A stretch of 41,843 bases of DNA from Ancrocorticia sp. (GCA_022648165.1 JALCLX010000014.1:1-41843); one strand, 5' to 3'. Shown: positions 18,139-27,925, counted from the stretch's first letter. Notes: generated from the letters alone by a model not told the origin. Made by a program: numbers and translations.

Positions 18139-18176
18139 CCACACCGAGCTCAGCGCCCGGAGATCCGCCGCGCCAA

Positions 18177-18247
18177 TACTTTTTCTAGCTGAAACGTGGA
18201 AAACCCAGGAGTAAGTGCCACCTACACCCGTTTCAGCTAGAAAAAGT
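18177..18247. repeat. Palindromic element, copy 2
   Basis: Perfect 19-bp arms (18178-18196 and 18229-18247) read ACTTTTTCTAGCTGAAACG and its complement. The 32-nt loop aligns with that of copy 1, keeping CCCAGGA and AGTGCCAC. Conservation of the loop as well as the arms argues that it is one defined element and not a chance palindrome. Confidence 0.85.
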
Positions 18248-18320
18248 CAGACGCTTTCAGCTAGAAAAAGTCAGACGCTCTCAGCTAGAAAAAGTCAGAC
18301 GCTCTCAGCTAGAAAAAGTC
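18231..18320. repeat. Tandem half-arms of the palindromic element, period 24
   Basis: The right arm of copy 2 (TCAGCTAGAAAAAGTCAG) is repeated four times, with AAAAAGT ends at 18247, 18271, 18295 and 18319. They are separated by ACGCTT or ACGCTC. It looks like a half-palindrome amplified by slippage. The units abut and no unique spacers are present. Confidence 0.88.
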
Positions 18321-18324
18321 AGGC

Positions 18325-18362
18325 GCGTGCACCTATTACATACGCGTGCACCTATTACATAC
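18325..18362. repeat. Two identical 19-bp tandem copies
   Basis: GCGTGCACCTATTACATAC occupies 18325-18343 and 18344-18362. It closes the repeat block about 60 bp downstream of the lipoprotein stop codon. Confidence 0.9.
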
Positions 18363-18424
18363 GCTGAGCGGGCTCGCATGCCAGTACACAGACACGCGAG
18401 CCCGCCAACGCCGTACGCTCATTG

Positions 18425-19201
18425 CTAATCAGTTGCAGAAGCTGATGCAGAAGCCGAAGGCGATTCAGTTTCCGCTGATGCGCTGAGCTCCGTGAAGAAG
18501 TCCAACAGACCTTTTCCGGAGACCTTCCATTTCCCATTGTGAGCGACAAGAGTGAAGGAATATGCGTCGTCGTCGTCCATCAATCCAACTTGTTCGCCGT
18601 CCATTGTAAAGGTAATCGCGGAGAACGGAACCGTGGCCGTCTTCTTGCGTAAAGTGACGTTACTGCCATCGCCCTCGGCCGACAGCGTGGAATCCACCGA
18701 TCCCATCGACGCCGTATAGCTCACCAGATAGAAGTCCAGGGCATCTTGTTCTGCTGTCGTCAAATCGGAAACATCCAGATAATCACTGAGTGTGTTGTAC
18801 TGAGAAAGCACGTCTAGTGCCTTTGCCTGTTGTTCCTCAGTAAGAGCTTCAAAAGCCGCCACGGGTTCGGTAGCATCCGTCAGCTGCGTATATGCATCGT
18901 CGCCCAACACATCCTCCAGGCCGGTCCCCAGCGCCGCGTAAATTGTGTCACCATCGACCGGATCAAACCAATGAAGAAAGAATGATGCGGCGTAATCAGC
19001 CGCGCCCTGTTTTGTCAACGGCTGGTCCGTCTTCACCGGAGCTGCAGTTCGCGCCACAGTTGCAGAAGCCGAAGCGGAAGGAGATGCAGATGAACTGGTC
19101 GACGACGTCGCCGAACCCGAGTTTGAACACCCAGAGACGAGCGTTCCAGCAAGAATGAGTGCCACAGCGGGCACAGCGAATGAATGTGGAGAGACCTTCA
19201 T
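18425..19201 (-). CDS. Secreted lipoprotein of unknown function
   Basis: A 258-residue protein. A lipoprotein signal peptide runs from MKVSPHSFAVPAVALILAG to the lipobox LVSGC, so Cys25 would be acylated and the protein held on the outer face of the membrane. A Ser/Ala/Thr-rich linker follows (about 26-60). The folded part (about 65-240) has an acidic helical region and a C-terminal beta-rich part ending GKWKVSGKGLLDFFTELS. The last 15 residues are again Ser/Ala-rich. The ATG at 19201 is preferred because signal peptide and AGGAC site fit; an open frame continues 60 bp upstream. I recognise no family. The neighbouring minus-strand gene also encodes a cell-envelope protein. Confidence 0.8.
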   Translation of the reverse strand: MKVSPHSFAVPAVALILAGTLVSGCSNSGSATSSTSSSASPSASASATVARTAAPVKTDQPLTKQGAADYAASFFLHWFDPVDGDTIYAALGTGLEDVLGDDAYTQLTDATEPVAAFEALTEEQQAKALDVLSQYNTLSDYLDVSDLTTAEQDALDFYLVSYTASMGSVDSTLSAEGDGSNVTLRKKTATVPFSAITFTMDGEQVGLMDDDDAYSFTLVAHNGKWKVSGKGLLDFFTELSASAETESPSASASASATD

Positions 19202-19644
19202 GATGTCCTGTTCTGCGAAGAAAATCGGCACAGCCAGCGCCTCATCTGATCGCCGGCGCACCCCGATACCATTTACCTTACGGGATAAACATTGGGATCC
19301 TCTGAATGCGCCCTGAAATGGTCACCATTTCGGCGCCACTTTTTCCACTATGAGGTACTAATTGCTATCCGATCTGGTTGCTCGAAGACGGCCTGGCGCA
19401 AAATGATTGGGATGGCGGGAATTGCTAATGCTTCACTGATCAAACTCAACCGCATTGGCACGGTATCGGAAACTATTAATGCAATCCGGACACTCAAGAG
19501 CGGGGCACCTGCCCGTGGCGGACGGGTAGCCAAATACAACAGGCTCATGGTGATCGCCAGCGCCTTTCCAGAGTTGCCCTATGGGCTACCGGATAACGTG
19601 AAGCACTAAAACCCAACGCACGATCGCCAGCGCCTTGCAATCCG
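19202..19644. other. Gap with no gene I can support
   Basis: About 440 bp between the lipoprotein start and the serine hydrolase stop. Short open frames exist on both strands but have no ribosome site and match nothing I recognise. GATCGCCAGCGCCTT occurs at 19552-19566 and 19622-19636 (period 70). The lipoprotein promoter should lie near 19205-19280. It could hold the remnant of a lost gene. Confidence 0.4.
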
Positions 19645-20616
19645 CTACGAAGAATACATTATGTCTTCAATTGCCGAGGTGATAGATGCAAGTGTTGCCC
19701 AGGTAGCACCGTCTGAAATGATAGAAAGCGCATAATCGCCAGATGCCGTCTCAACGATTGCCGTGTCATTCAAATAGGCGTTGAGGAATCCCACCTTGTC
19801 GCTCACTGTTCCGCTTGATCCAGCGGGAATTCCTTCACGATAGACCTGCTTTTGCATGAGCGAAAGCAACAAGTCCCTCTCGGATCCAGAAAGGATAGTA
19901 CTGTCGTAGATCTCCGACATAAGCTTCGTCAGATCGTCCACCGACGTCACGGTTGTACCGGTAGACTCCTGTACATTCAAATTCGTTGCCGTTGAATACC
20001 CGCGGTCCCAAAAATACTGATTGATGGCATCACGGCCCAAACCATTCAAGAACGCGAGTGCACAATCGTTGTCAGAAACTTCGATCATGGATGTGAGGCA
20101 TTCCTCCGCGTTTCGCCCAGAAACAGCGGAATCGTAGGTGAGCGTGCCATCAGCAATTTGGTTGAGTAGGTAAACTGCCACAAAAACCTTATAGGTACTC
20201 GCGGAGACCGATTCCTCATCGCCGCGAATTGATGCTTCCCAACTGCCGTCAAGCTGATCAACTGAGATTCGAATATCGTAAACGGAATCCAGGTAGTCGA
20301 GGTAACTCTGTAAGCCTTCTTGGGACCGCGCATAGGTTTGCCCGTCAATCGTAACTTCAGTCGGCGATTCTTCCGCAGAAGCAGCCACAGACTCTGCAGC
20401 CGTAGCCGAGGCTGTTTCAGAAGTCTCAACCGCGCTGCTTGCTTCTCCTCCAGTTGCAGCAGCATCGCCATACTGCTCAGCGCGCTGCGAACGTGACAGC
20501 ATCCAAATGCCCGCAAAGACAATAGCAGCGACAATCACGACGCCAGCTGAACGTGTTACGACACGCACCAGGCGCAACTTCCTGCTTTCGCTTTCAAGTC
20601 TGTCTGCTTTGCCCAC
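19645..20616 (-). CDS. Membrane-anchored serine hydrolase, class A beta-lactamase-like fold
   Basis: A 323-residue protein. One membrane span (about 21-41) follows a basic N-terminus, so the rest is outside the cell. A Ser/Ala/Thr/Glu-rich linker (about 50-85) leads to a penicillin-recognising fold. Its nucleophile motif is STYK (Ser140, Lys143), the second motif SDN (181-183), and the third DKVGF (Lys274) in place of KTG. The class A general-base glutamate loop is not evident. This fits the family of cell-wall-associated serine hydrolases better than an antibiotic-degrading enzyme. The start is a GTG with no ribosome site; TAGTGT seven bases upstream suggests a leaderless transcript. The substrate is unknown. 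Confidence 0.82.
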   Translation of the reverse strand: MGKADRLESESRKLRLVRVVTRSAGVVIVAAIVFAGIWMLSRSQRAEQYGDAAATGGEASSAVETSETASATAAESVAASAEESPTEVTIDGQTYARSQEGLQSYLDYLDSVYDIRISVDQLDGSWEASIRGDEESVSASTYKVFVAVYLLNQIADGTLTYDSAVSGRNAEECLTSMIEVSDNDCALAFLNGLGRDAINQYFWDRGYSTATNLNVQESTGTTVTSVDDLTKLMSEIYDSTILSGSERDLLLSLMQKQVYREGIPAGSSGTVSDKVGFLNAYLNDTAIVETASGDYALSIISDGATWATLASITSAIEDIMYSS

Positions 20617-20623
20617 GTTGCTG

Positions 20624-20629
20624 ACACTA
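20624..20629 (-). promoter_or_regulatory. -10 box of a leaderless serine hydrolase transcript
   Basis: TAGTGT on the minus strand ends 7 bp before the GTG start at 20616, with no ribosome site between. The same hexamer precedes the leaderless thrE start. Confidence 0.5.
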
Positions 20630-20687
20630 TGGGCTCTTTCATCACAGTGGCTACAAAAAACCTGAAGGTCCCCTTAGAGACACGAAA

Positions 20688-20720
20688 GTGGGGGCTCAAC
20701 CTCAACGGTCAAGCCCCCAC
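20688..20720 (-). terminator. Terminator of ilvBNC
   Basis: Arms GTGGGGGCT (20688-20696) and AGCCCCCAC (20712-20720) with a 15-nt loop lie 20 bp after the ilvC stop. On the minus strand the stem is followed by TTTCG. It separates the ilv operon from the serine hydrolase gene. Confidence 0.7.
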
Positions 20721-20740
20721 CACGATATTGCTACTGCGCG

Positions 20741-21796
<1,056 letters not shown>

Positions 21797-21885
21797 TCAT
21801 TCTATGTCTATTGTTAGCCGGATCCCTTGAGTGTTCACATCCGGTAGGATTGCGCTCCGAGGATCCAAAACCCCAGGTGAGATCC

Positions 21886-22416
21886 TTAGGCGCGGCGCAA
21901 TTGGAGTTCGGCTGACACTCTCTCCGAGAGTGATCGAGAACCTCTTCCAATGGCGACGGCGCCCGATTGCACCAGTTCTTTGATGCCATACGGTTCCAGC
22001 GCCTTCAGGAAGGCTTCAACCTTGCCAGCAGATCCTGTGGCCTCGATAGTGAGCGTATCTGGCACCATGTCCACCACGTGGGCACGGAACAGGTCCACTA
22101 CTTGAAGCACATTTGCCCGGTTGGCATCGTTCGCTGCTACTTTGACCAGCAACAGCTCGCGTTGCACTGAGGAATCTTCTTCGAGCTCCACTATTTTGAT
22201 CACGTTAATCAGCTTGTTTAGCTGTTTCGTTACCTGTTCCAGTGGTAGTTCCGCTGCGTCAACTACCACGGTAATTCGCGAAAGATCGGGATCTTCCGTC
22301 TCTCCCACGGCCAACGAATGAATATTGAACGCGCGCCGGGCGAACAGCCCAGCAACGCGCGTCAATACGCCTGGCTTATTCTCCACGAGCACGGAAAGTG
22401 TGTGACGAGTATTCAT
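21886..22416 (-). CDS. ilvN: Acetolactate synthase small (regulatory) subunit
   Basis: A 176-residue regulatory subunit with an N-terminal ACT domain (HTLSVLVENKPGVLTRVAGLFARR, FNIHSLAVGETEDPDLSR) that binds valine, and a C-terminal ALS_ss domain. It activates IlvB and confers feedback control. The ATG at 22416 follows AAGGAGAGAGAA. Only 19 bp separate it from the ilvB stop, so the two subunits are cotranslated from one message. Confidence 0.95.
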   Translation of the reverse strand: MNTRHTLSVLVENKPGVLTRVAGLFARRAFNIHSLAVGETEDPDLSRITVVVDAAELPLEQVTKQLNKLINVIKIVELEEDSSVQRELLLVKVAANDANRANVLQVVDLFRAHVVDMVPDTLTIEATGSAGKVEAFLKALEPYGIKELVQSGAVAIGRGSRSLSERVSAELQLRRA

Positions 22417-22435
22417 TTCTCTCTCCTTTTCCGTA

Positions 22436-24277
22436 TCAGGCTTGGTCTTCATCGAATTCAGGGCGCAAGCCCCGAGCGTATTGGATCTCATCATTGGGAA
22501 CTCCGGCGGGAACCATCGGCCACACCTCGGATTGCGGGGATGTCACGAAATCAATCACCACGGGCCGATCATTGATCTCCATCGCCCGGCGGATCGTATC
22601 ATCCACATCGTCTGGAGATTCGCAACGCCATGCGGCGCAGTCGTATGCCTCACCGAGCTTCACGAAGTCTGGAATGTGCTTGGTTCCATACCCAGTTTCC
22701 AGGTCGGTTGCCGAATAGCGCTCGTTGTAGAACAGCGTCTGCCATTGGCGCACCATTCCGAGCGAGGAATTGTTGATGATCGCCACTTTGATGTTGATGT
22801 TATTGAGCCGGCACGTGGCCAGCTCCTGGTTAGTCATCTGGAACGAGCCGTCGCCGTCAATCACCCACACCGTCTTATCCGGGTTGCCAGCTTTCGCGCC
22901 CATGCCAGCGGGCACTCCAAAACCCATGGTGCCCGCACCGCCGGAGCTCAAGAACTGGCGCGGATGCTCAAAATCAAGGAACTGCGATGCCCACATCTGA
23001 TGCTGGCCCACGCCAGTCACCCAGATCACGTCATCGGACCCCACGATCTTGCCAAGCCGAGACACCACGTATTGCCCAGACATGAGATGATCCTCAGGGT
23101 CCGTCCAGCCAAGCGGATACGCCTCACGCAAATGGTTCAGATCCGCCCACCATTCGGTCAAATCCGCAACACCATACTGTTCTTGCGCTGCCTTGAACTC
23201 CTCCACTAGATCCGCCGTGGTGATCTTGATATCACCCACAATCGGAACGTCGGCTTCACGATTCTTCGAGATTTCAGCAGGGTCGATGTCGATGTGCACC
23301 ACTTTCGCATGGGGCGCGAAGGCGTCAAGCTTGCCCGTCACTCTGTCATCGAAACGGGCGCCGAGTGCCACGATCAAATCCGCCTGTTGCAAAGCTGCTA
23401 CCGCGGGCACGGTACCATGCATACCGGGCATCCCCAGGCAGTGCGGGTCCGAATCAGGGATCACGCCACGTGCTGTCAGCGTTGTGACCACTGGTGAGTT
23501 CGACGCCGTCGCCAGCGCCAGGATCTCCTCAGAAGCGTCACCTCGTGTCGCGCCTCCACCCACATACAACACCGGACGCTTGGCAATGGAGAGGAGCCGC
23601 GCAGCCTCGCGCACTTGCCGCAGATTCGGCTTCGAAACTGGCCGATACCCCGGCAGGTCAAGGACGGGTGGCCACACGAAGTCCGCTTCGGCCATTTGGG
23701 CGGACTTGGCCACGTCAACCAGCACCGGGCCCGGCCGTCCAGTCGATGCGATGTAGAAGGCCTCGGCGATGCGAGCCGGGATCTCGGCTGCATCCGTCAC
23801 CAAGAACGAATGCTTCGTCATCGGCATAGTTGCACCCACGATATCTGCTTCTTGGAATGCATCCGTTCCGATCAGTTGAGCCCCCACCTGACCGGTAATA
23901 GCCACAAGTGGCACGGAATCCATCATTGCGTCAAGCAACGCGGTAACGAGATTCGTGGCACCGGGCCCCGACGTAGCGATACACACACCAACCTTGCCCG
24001 TGGAGATTGCGTAGCCTTCTGCAGCATGCCCAGCGCCCTGCTCGTGACGTACCAAAATATGGCGCAGCTGTGTGGAATCAAGGAGCGGATCATACGTGTG
24101 CATAATTGCGCCGCCGGGCAGACCGAATACTTCGGTCACCCCCAGTTCTTCTAGCGACCGGATGATTGAGCGAGCCCCTGTTGATTTTTCGCGAATGCTT
24201 CTCTGCATGCTCGCGGCATCCGCGGCTTCCGCGGTGCGGCTGGCGGCCACATCGGCAGGAGTCGGTGGCTTTGCCAT
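22436..24277 (-). CDS. ilvB: Acetolactate synthase large (catalytic) subunit
   Basis: A 613-residue thiamine diphosphate enzyme that makes acetolactate from two pyruvates or acetohydroxybutyrate from pyruvate and 2-oxobutyrate. The catalytic Glu lies in [19 protein letters not shown] and central-domain segments are present. The TPP/Mg motif runs from [14 protein letters not shown] to [12 protein letters not shown]. The start is ATG 24277, with AAGGAG 6 bp ahead; the open frame reaches further upstream, but that part lies in the attenuator. The N-terminal 40 residues before [11 protein letters not shown] are poorly conserved and Ala-rich. It is first gene of ilvBNC. Confidence 0.96.
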   Translation of the reverse strand: MAKPPTPADVAASRTAEAADAASMQRSIREKSTGARSIIRSLEELGVTEVFGLPGGAIMHTYDPLLDSTQLRHILVRHEQGAGHAAEGYAISTGKVGVCIATSGPGATNLVTALLDAMMDSVPLVAITGQVGAQLIGTDAFQEADIVGATMPMTKHSFLVTDAAEIPARIAEAFYIASTGRPGPVLVDVAKSAQMAEADFVWPPVLDLPGYRPVSKPNLRQVREAARLLSIAKRPVLYVGGGATRGDASEEILALATASNSPVVTTLTARGVIPDSDPHCLGMPGMHGTVPAVAALQQADLIVALGARFDDRVTGKLDAFAPHAKVVHIDIDPAEISKNREADVPIVGDIKITTADLVEEFKAAQEQYGVADLTEWWADLNHLREAYPLGWTDPEDHLMSGQYVVSRLGKIVGSDDVIWVTGVGQHQMWASQFLDFEHPRQFLSSGGAGTMGFGVPAGMGAKAGNPDKTVWVIDGDGSFQMTNQELATCRLNNINIKVAIINNSSLGMVRQWQTLFYNERYSATDLETGYGTKHIPDFVKLGEAYDCAAWRCESPDDVDDTIRRAMEINDRPVVIDFVTSPQSEVWPMVPAGVPNDEIQYARGLRPEFDEDQA

Positions 24278-24330
24278 GGTGTTCTCCTTCTTCCGTTTTG
24301 TGAGTGACATGTGCGGGTTTTCCGGGCAAT

Positions 24331-24356
24331 AAAAAACCCCTCGAGTTTTCGAGGGG
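24331..24356 (-). terminator. Attenuator terminator of ilvBNC
   Basis: On the minus strand, CCCCTCGA, loop AAAC, TCGAGGGG is followed directly by TTTTTTATT. This is a textbook intrinsic terminator, 54 nt before the ilvB start and 35 nt after the stop of a short leader peptide. Upstream inverted repeats (24356-24365 with 24382-24391, one mismatch; 24368-24377 with 24391-24398) could form alternative hairpins. Confidence 0.88.
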
Positions 24357-24390
24357 CGCGACACCGAAGCTAGCTTGCCTTGGTGGCGCG

Positions 24391-24426
24391 CTAGCTAGGT
24401 ACTCGGAAGATCTGGGCCGTTGTCAT
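24391..24426 (-). CDS. Leader peptide of ilvBNC
   Basis: An 11-codon frame, [11 protein letters not shown], with one Ile (ATC) and one Val (GTA) codon, ends just before the hairpins that precede the attenuator. There is no ribosome site. The -10 box TAACGT lies 7 bp before the ATG, so the message would start at the start codon. In Corynebacterium glutamicum, ilvBNC is known to be controlled by attenuation with a leader peptide lacking a ribosome site, which this arrangement mirrors. Few control codons are present, so the strength of regulation is unclear. Confidence 0.65.
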   Translation of the reverse strand: MTTAQIFRVPS

Positions 24427-24433
24427 GTTTCAC

Positions 24434-24463
24434 ACGTTAGCGCGTCGCCCGATATGGGGGCAA
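24434..24463 (-). promoter_or_regulatory. ilvBNC promoter
   Basis: On the minus strand, TTGCCC (24458-24463) and TAACGT (24434-24439) are 18 bp apart. The predicted transcript start falls at the leader peptide ATG (24426). The region to 24645 is shared with the divergent thrE promoter. Confidence 0.6.
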
Positions 24464-24645
24464 CTTACATCCGGATCGTCTCACATACTGGATCATGGTC
24501 TTGTATCACGGACAGCACAACGGCGAAGCCGCCTCGCGTTGTCCCACGTCACAGGCTCGCCGCGAAAAACGACTCTGTCCGAACTATGACGAAAATCAAG
24601 TATGTTTTATGCCCTTGCTCCCGGTATCGCGCAAGCGATGCCAAC

Positions 24646-24651
24646 TAGTGT
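24646..24651 (+). promoter_or_regulatory. -10 box of a leaderless thrE transcript
   Basis: TAGTGT ends 6 bp before the GTG at 24658, and no ribosome site is seen. The spacing equals that of the acylphosphatase and permease genes. Confidence 0.55.
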
Positions 24652-24657
24652 GGTTGT

Positions 24658-26178
24658 GTGACTACAGAGAATCCACACGATCATCATCTGACCATCCGTG
24701 AAGAGGAACGGCAAGCCATACATGATCGCTTGGCCCACCAATCACGCGTGGTACTCCGCCTTGGTGTCATGCTCTTATCGGCTGGCGCCTCATCGTTTCG
24801 CGTCAAAGACGGAATGGCGCGGCTCGCGAAAGCCGTTGGTATTGAAGAACATCACGCCTCCGTGACCTACACGGAGATCACCGCTACGGCCTACGCGAAC
24901 GGAACCTTTCGCACCGAACTCGCGGAACAACGCGTCATGGGCGTCAACGCCGATCGCATTGATTCGCTCAATCGCTTCGTTACTTCCCTTCCAGAGCACA
25001 TGCTGGTCGAGGATGCCGAACGCGAACTGGACACGATCGCGGCACGCAAAGCGCTCTACTCGCCGTTCATCTCCTCCCTGGCTTCCGGATTCGCGTGCGC
25101 AGGCTTCTGTTTTCTGAACCACGGTGGCTTGGTGGAGTGCGCGGCCGTCTCGTTCGCAGCCTTTTTCGGCCAACTCCTGCGGCGTTTCTTGATGAAGCGA
25201 CGCATGAACCACTTTGGGGTCTGGATGTTATGCGGCATGGCGGCCGTCGCTATCTACATCATTCAAGTCATGGCGCTGCAAAAGTTTGGCATCATCGGTA
25301 TGAGCCACGAATCAGGAGTTGTCTCTGCAGTCTTGTTCTTGGTTCCCGGGTTCCCTTTGGTCACATCGATTCTGGATTTGATCCGGCAAGATTTCTCCGC
25401 AGGGATCTCCCGTGGCACATACGTCGCGATGCTCTTGATATCCAGCGCTGTGGCGGTGTGGGCCACTACAGCTCTATTCAGCTGGGACGTCGCAGATACG
25501 GTTGCAGGCTACCACCTGACGCCAGCTGTGTTATTCGCCGCCCGCGCTGTAGCAACCTTCTTCGCTGCTTTCGGCTTCGCTATGCTCTTCAATGCTCCTC
25601 TGCGGGCATGCGCGTTGGCTGCCGTGATCGGCGCGCTTATCAACACGGGGCGGCTCACTGCGCAAGACGCGAATCTCAACTCGCTCGCCGCAGTTGGCCT
25701 AGCCGCGTTGTGCGCCGGGCTGCTCGCGCACGTCGTCTCCGGCCGCTCGCGCTATTCCCGGGTCACCTTGTCAGTTCCAGCAGTGGTTGTGATGATTCCG
25801 GGCGTGCCGCTTTATCGCGCTATTACTGCCATCAATAACGGCGAGGTGGGCAATGCGCTCTCAGAAGTCGTTACTGTCATACTCGTCATCGCTTCGATTG
25901 GCGTAGGACTTGCCGTGGCACGCATGGCGACAGACCGCAATTGGCTCATGGACGAACTCAAGTCAGTGCCATCTTTGGGTGACTCCCGTTCCACGATACC
26001 GTCCATTTTCACACGCGGAGAATTTGCCGATTTGTCACCACGTGCGCGCGCTGCAGAACGCCCCTTCCCAGCAGAACATGCTGCGGCCGCGAAGCACACC
26101 GCAACAGTGCAGAGCAACGCACGCGAGGCCTCAGAGACCACCAAGGCCTCAGAGACCACCAAGAAAATGAGCCACTAA
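24658..26178 (+). CDS. thrE: Threonine/serine exporter, ThrE family
   Basis: A 506-residue membrane protein of the ThrE family, which exports threonine and serine with the proton gradient. The N-terminal soluble-like domain contains RVVLRLGVMLLSAGASSFRV, SVTYTEITATA and the DUF1212-type core. About ten membrane spans follow, through VLFLVPGFPLVTSILDLIRQD and the second repeat ending VVVMIPGVPLYRAI. The last 75 residues are hydrophilic and end with a duplicated ASETTK. The GTG start at 24658 is probably leaderless. The gene is divergent from ilvBNC and convergent with the AspT-type gene, overlapping its 3' end by 30 bp. Threonine or branched-chain precursor efflux would fit next to ilv genes, but the substrate is an inference. 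Confidence 0.87.
   Translation: MTTENPHDHHLTIREEERQAIHDRLAHQSRVVLRLGVMLLSAGASSFRVKDGMARLAKAVGIEEHHASVTYTEITATAYANGTFRTELAEQRVMGVNADRIDSLNRFVTSLPEHMLVEDAERELDTIAARKALYSPFISSLASGFACAGFCFLNHGGLVECAAVSFAAFFGQLLRRFLMKRRMNHFGVWMLCGMAAVAIYIIQVMALQKFGIIGMSHESGVVSAVLFLVPGFPLVTSILDLIRQDFSAGISRGTYVAMLLISSAVAVWATTALFSWDVADTVAGYHLTPAVLFAARAVATFFAAFGFAMLFNAPLRACALAAVIGALINTGRLTAQDANLNSLAAVGLAALCAGLLAHVVSGRSRYSRVTLSVPAVVVMIPGVPLYRAITAINNGEVGNALSEVVTVILVIASIGVGLAVARMATDRNWLMDELKSVPSLGDSRSTIPSIFTRGEFADLSPRARAAERPFPAEHAAAAKHTATVQSNAREASETTKASETTKKMSH
26126..26161 (+). repeat. In-frame 18-bp tandem duplication at the thrE end
   Basis: AGGCCTCAGAGACCACCA occurs at 26126-26143 and 26144-26161, adding one ASETTK hexapeptide to the ThrE tail. 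The second copy lies mostly in the overlap with the convergent AspT-type gene, so it changes both C-termini. Confidence 0.88.
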
Positions 26179-27750
26179 AATCTTGCCGATCATGGCTACG
26201 GGATATACGAGCGCATAACCCAGAGCGACCCGCGGATCGGCCCCCGTGCGTCCGTTCGCGAAAGCCAATACTGCAGGCTGAGTCTGTGCTCCACCCAGCA
26301 AACCAGACAATTGGGTCCCACCCATCGTGAAGAGGTAGCGCATCGTGAAGCAAAGACCCAACGCCATGACAGAGGTGACCACAACCCCGAGTACCAAGAT
26401 CTTCCACCAGTCGCCGCTGGTGAACGCTTGGGATATTTGACCTCCCGCATTGGTACCTGCCTGGGCCAGGAACATCAACAAACCGAACTCGCTGAGCACA
26501 GCATTGGCAGTATTTGGCAGTGCTGTCACCATCGGACCGATGCGCCCGATGCGGCCCATGATGAGCCCCACAATCAAAACTCCAGCCGCTGCACCAAGCG
26601 AGAACGAACCTCCACCAGGCATTGGAATGTCGATCTCACCGATGAACACACCCAACGCCAAGCCCAAACCCAGTGCGATCGGATTAATGTAGGTCAGTCC
26701 GCGGGAAGAATCGCCAAGGAACCTCGATATCTCCTTGAGCTTACGCGTAGGGCCGACAACACGTACCCGGTCACCCATCTCGAGCAACAGCTCAGGGATT
26801 GCCAGCATGTCCGTATCTCCACGCCGCACTCGTGAAATCTTTGCATGCCAGCGTTCCTCAAGGATGTCGTCGAGCTCCTTCACGGACATACCTGCCAACT
26901 TCGCCTCAGAGATCGTGATACGCCGGAAATCCAAGCAACGCCTATCGGCGCGCAGTGAATGAGACGATTCGTGCCCGGCCCTGTTAATTGCCTGGTTGAC
27001 GACGTCCATCTCGCCTACCACAGTCATCAGATCATTGCACTCCAGGACGTCAGTATCTGCAGGCACCCAGATTTCTCCCTGCTCGCCACGTCGCAGACGC
27101 GATATTCCAGCAGCGCCGTCCAGTTCCCCTAAGAATGCCGCCACGGTTGGCCGGTCAGTCCGTTCGATGCGAACGTTCGCATGCGTCACGGGTGTCGGGT
27201 TATCCGCATCTTTCCCGGAATAACGCAATGCCAACATTGCGGCACCAATCATGCCGATCACACCGAAGAGATAGGCAACGGCATACCCAATTGTTGCGGT
27301 GGCGGCGTCGCCGGACGATTCTCCTGCCGCAGACAGTGCCGGCGTATTCGTTAAAGCTCCTGCGTACGTTCCTGCGATAAGCGCGGGGCTCATGTGGAAC
27401 ACGTATTTGCCAACCAGAACGGCAACAGCCGCCGCCACCACGAAGAGCGCAACCATCGTGGCGATAGGACCAGCAGCTTTTTTCAAGCTTTTGAAGAAAC
27501 TCGCCCCTGAATTATTGCCAATTGCAAAAGCGAAGATCGTCAGCCCAAGAGAACCGAAAGCTGCTGGAACTGTCACCTCGATTCCGGAGCCTTGAGCCCA
27601 CGCGGCGATGCCAATCGCCAAAAAAAGGACGGCCGCCGCACCCAGGCCCACGCCCTTAATCTTGGCCTGGCCTATTATCATCCCCAGCCCAATAAGAGCA
27701 AAGAGCAAGACAACTGGTTGCTCGGACAGATATGTGAAAATGCTTGTCAT
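26149..27750 (-). CDS. AspT/YidE-type transporter (aspartate:alanine exchanger family)
   Basis: A 533-residue membrane protein with the duplicated membrane domain of the aspartate:alanine exchanger family. Each half has about five spans; the first half carries the conserved GTYAGALTNTPAL, and the second carries NTANAVLSEFGLLMFLAQAG with MGGTQLSG. Between them are two TrkA_C-type regulatory domains, about residues 200-350 (ITISEAKLAGMSVKELDD, MGDRVRVVGP). The family exchanges amino or dicarboxylic acids. The ATG at 27750 lacks a strong ribosome site. Its last 30 bp overlap the end of thrE on the other strand. With aspA and dcuB in the window, an aspartate-linked substrate is plausible but unproven. 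Confidence 0.85.
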   Translation of the reverse strand: MTSIFTYLSEQPVVLLFALIGLGMIIGQAKIKGVGLGAAAVLFLAIGIAAWAQGSGIEVTVPAAFGSLGLTIFAFAIGNNSGASFFKSLKKAAGPIATMVALFVVAAAVAVLVGKYVFHMSPALIAGTYAGALTNTPALSAAGESSGDAATATIGYAVAYLFGVIGMIGAAMLALRYSGKDADNPTPVTHANVRIERTDRPTVAAFLGELDGAAGISRLRRGEQGEIWVPADTDVLECNDLMTVVGEMDVVNQAINRAGHESSHSLRADRRCLDFRRITISEAKLAGMSVKELDDILEERWHAKISRVRRGDTDMLAIPELLLEMGDRVRVVGPTRKLKEISRFLGDSSRGLTYINPIALGLGLALGVFIGEIDIPMPGGGSFSLGAAAGVLIVGLIMGRIGRIGPMVTALPNTANAVLSEFGLLMFLAQAGTNAGGQISQAFTSGDWWKILVLGVVVTSVMALGLCFTMRYLFTMGGTQLSGLLGGAQTQPAVLAFANGRTGADPRVALGYALVYPVAMIGKILVAHFLGGL

Positions 27751-27925
27751 AATGGCGTGCGCAACTTCCGTTGGTGGGTATACAAAGGTGCTGCTCCTCT
27801 TGTGAAGGTCCCCTGTTTCAACACTGAGTCAGAAGATTCACAGCACTATTAGTATCCGGTAGCTTGTGGCGCGATTCTGAGGCCGAGAGTCCCATAAACG
27901 CAGCTGCGCACGCCAGTCCGGGCCT

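Noticed and set aside
17889-18188. A 99-codon plus-strand frame in the repeat block
   Set aside because: It runs through the 16-bp tandem array and into a palindromic element, with a Pro/Ser-rich low-complexity product and no ribosome site.
18231-18362. Possible CRISPR array
   Set aside because: The repeat units abut at 24 and 19 bp with no unique spacers, and no cas genes are in the window.
19292-19609. A 105-codon plus-strand frame in the 440-bp gap
   Set aside because: It lacks a ribosome site and any recognised motif, and a hydrophobic frame also exists on the other strand. Coding status cannot be supported.
24376-24395. A T-box-like word (TTGGTGGCGCG) upstream of thrE
   Set aside because: It lacks the conserved GGTACCGCG core and specifier stem, and lies on the strand opposite ilvB. 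The hairpins there are better explained by the ilvBNC attenuator.
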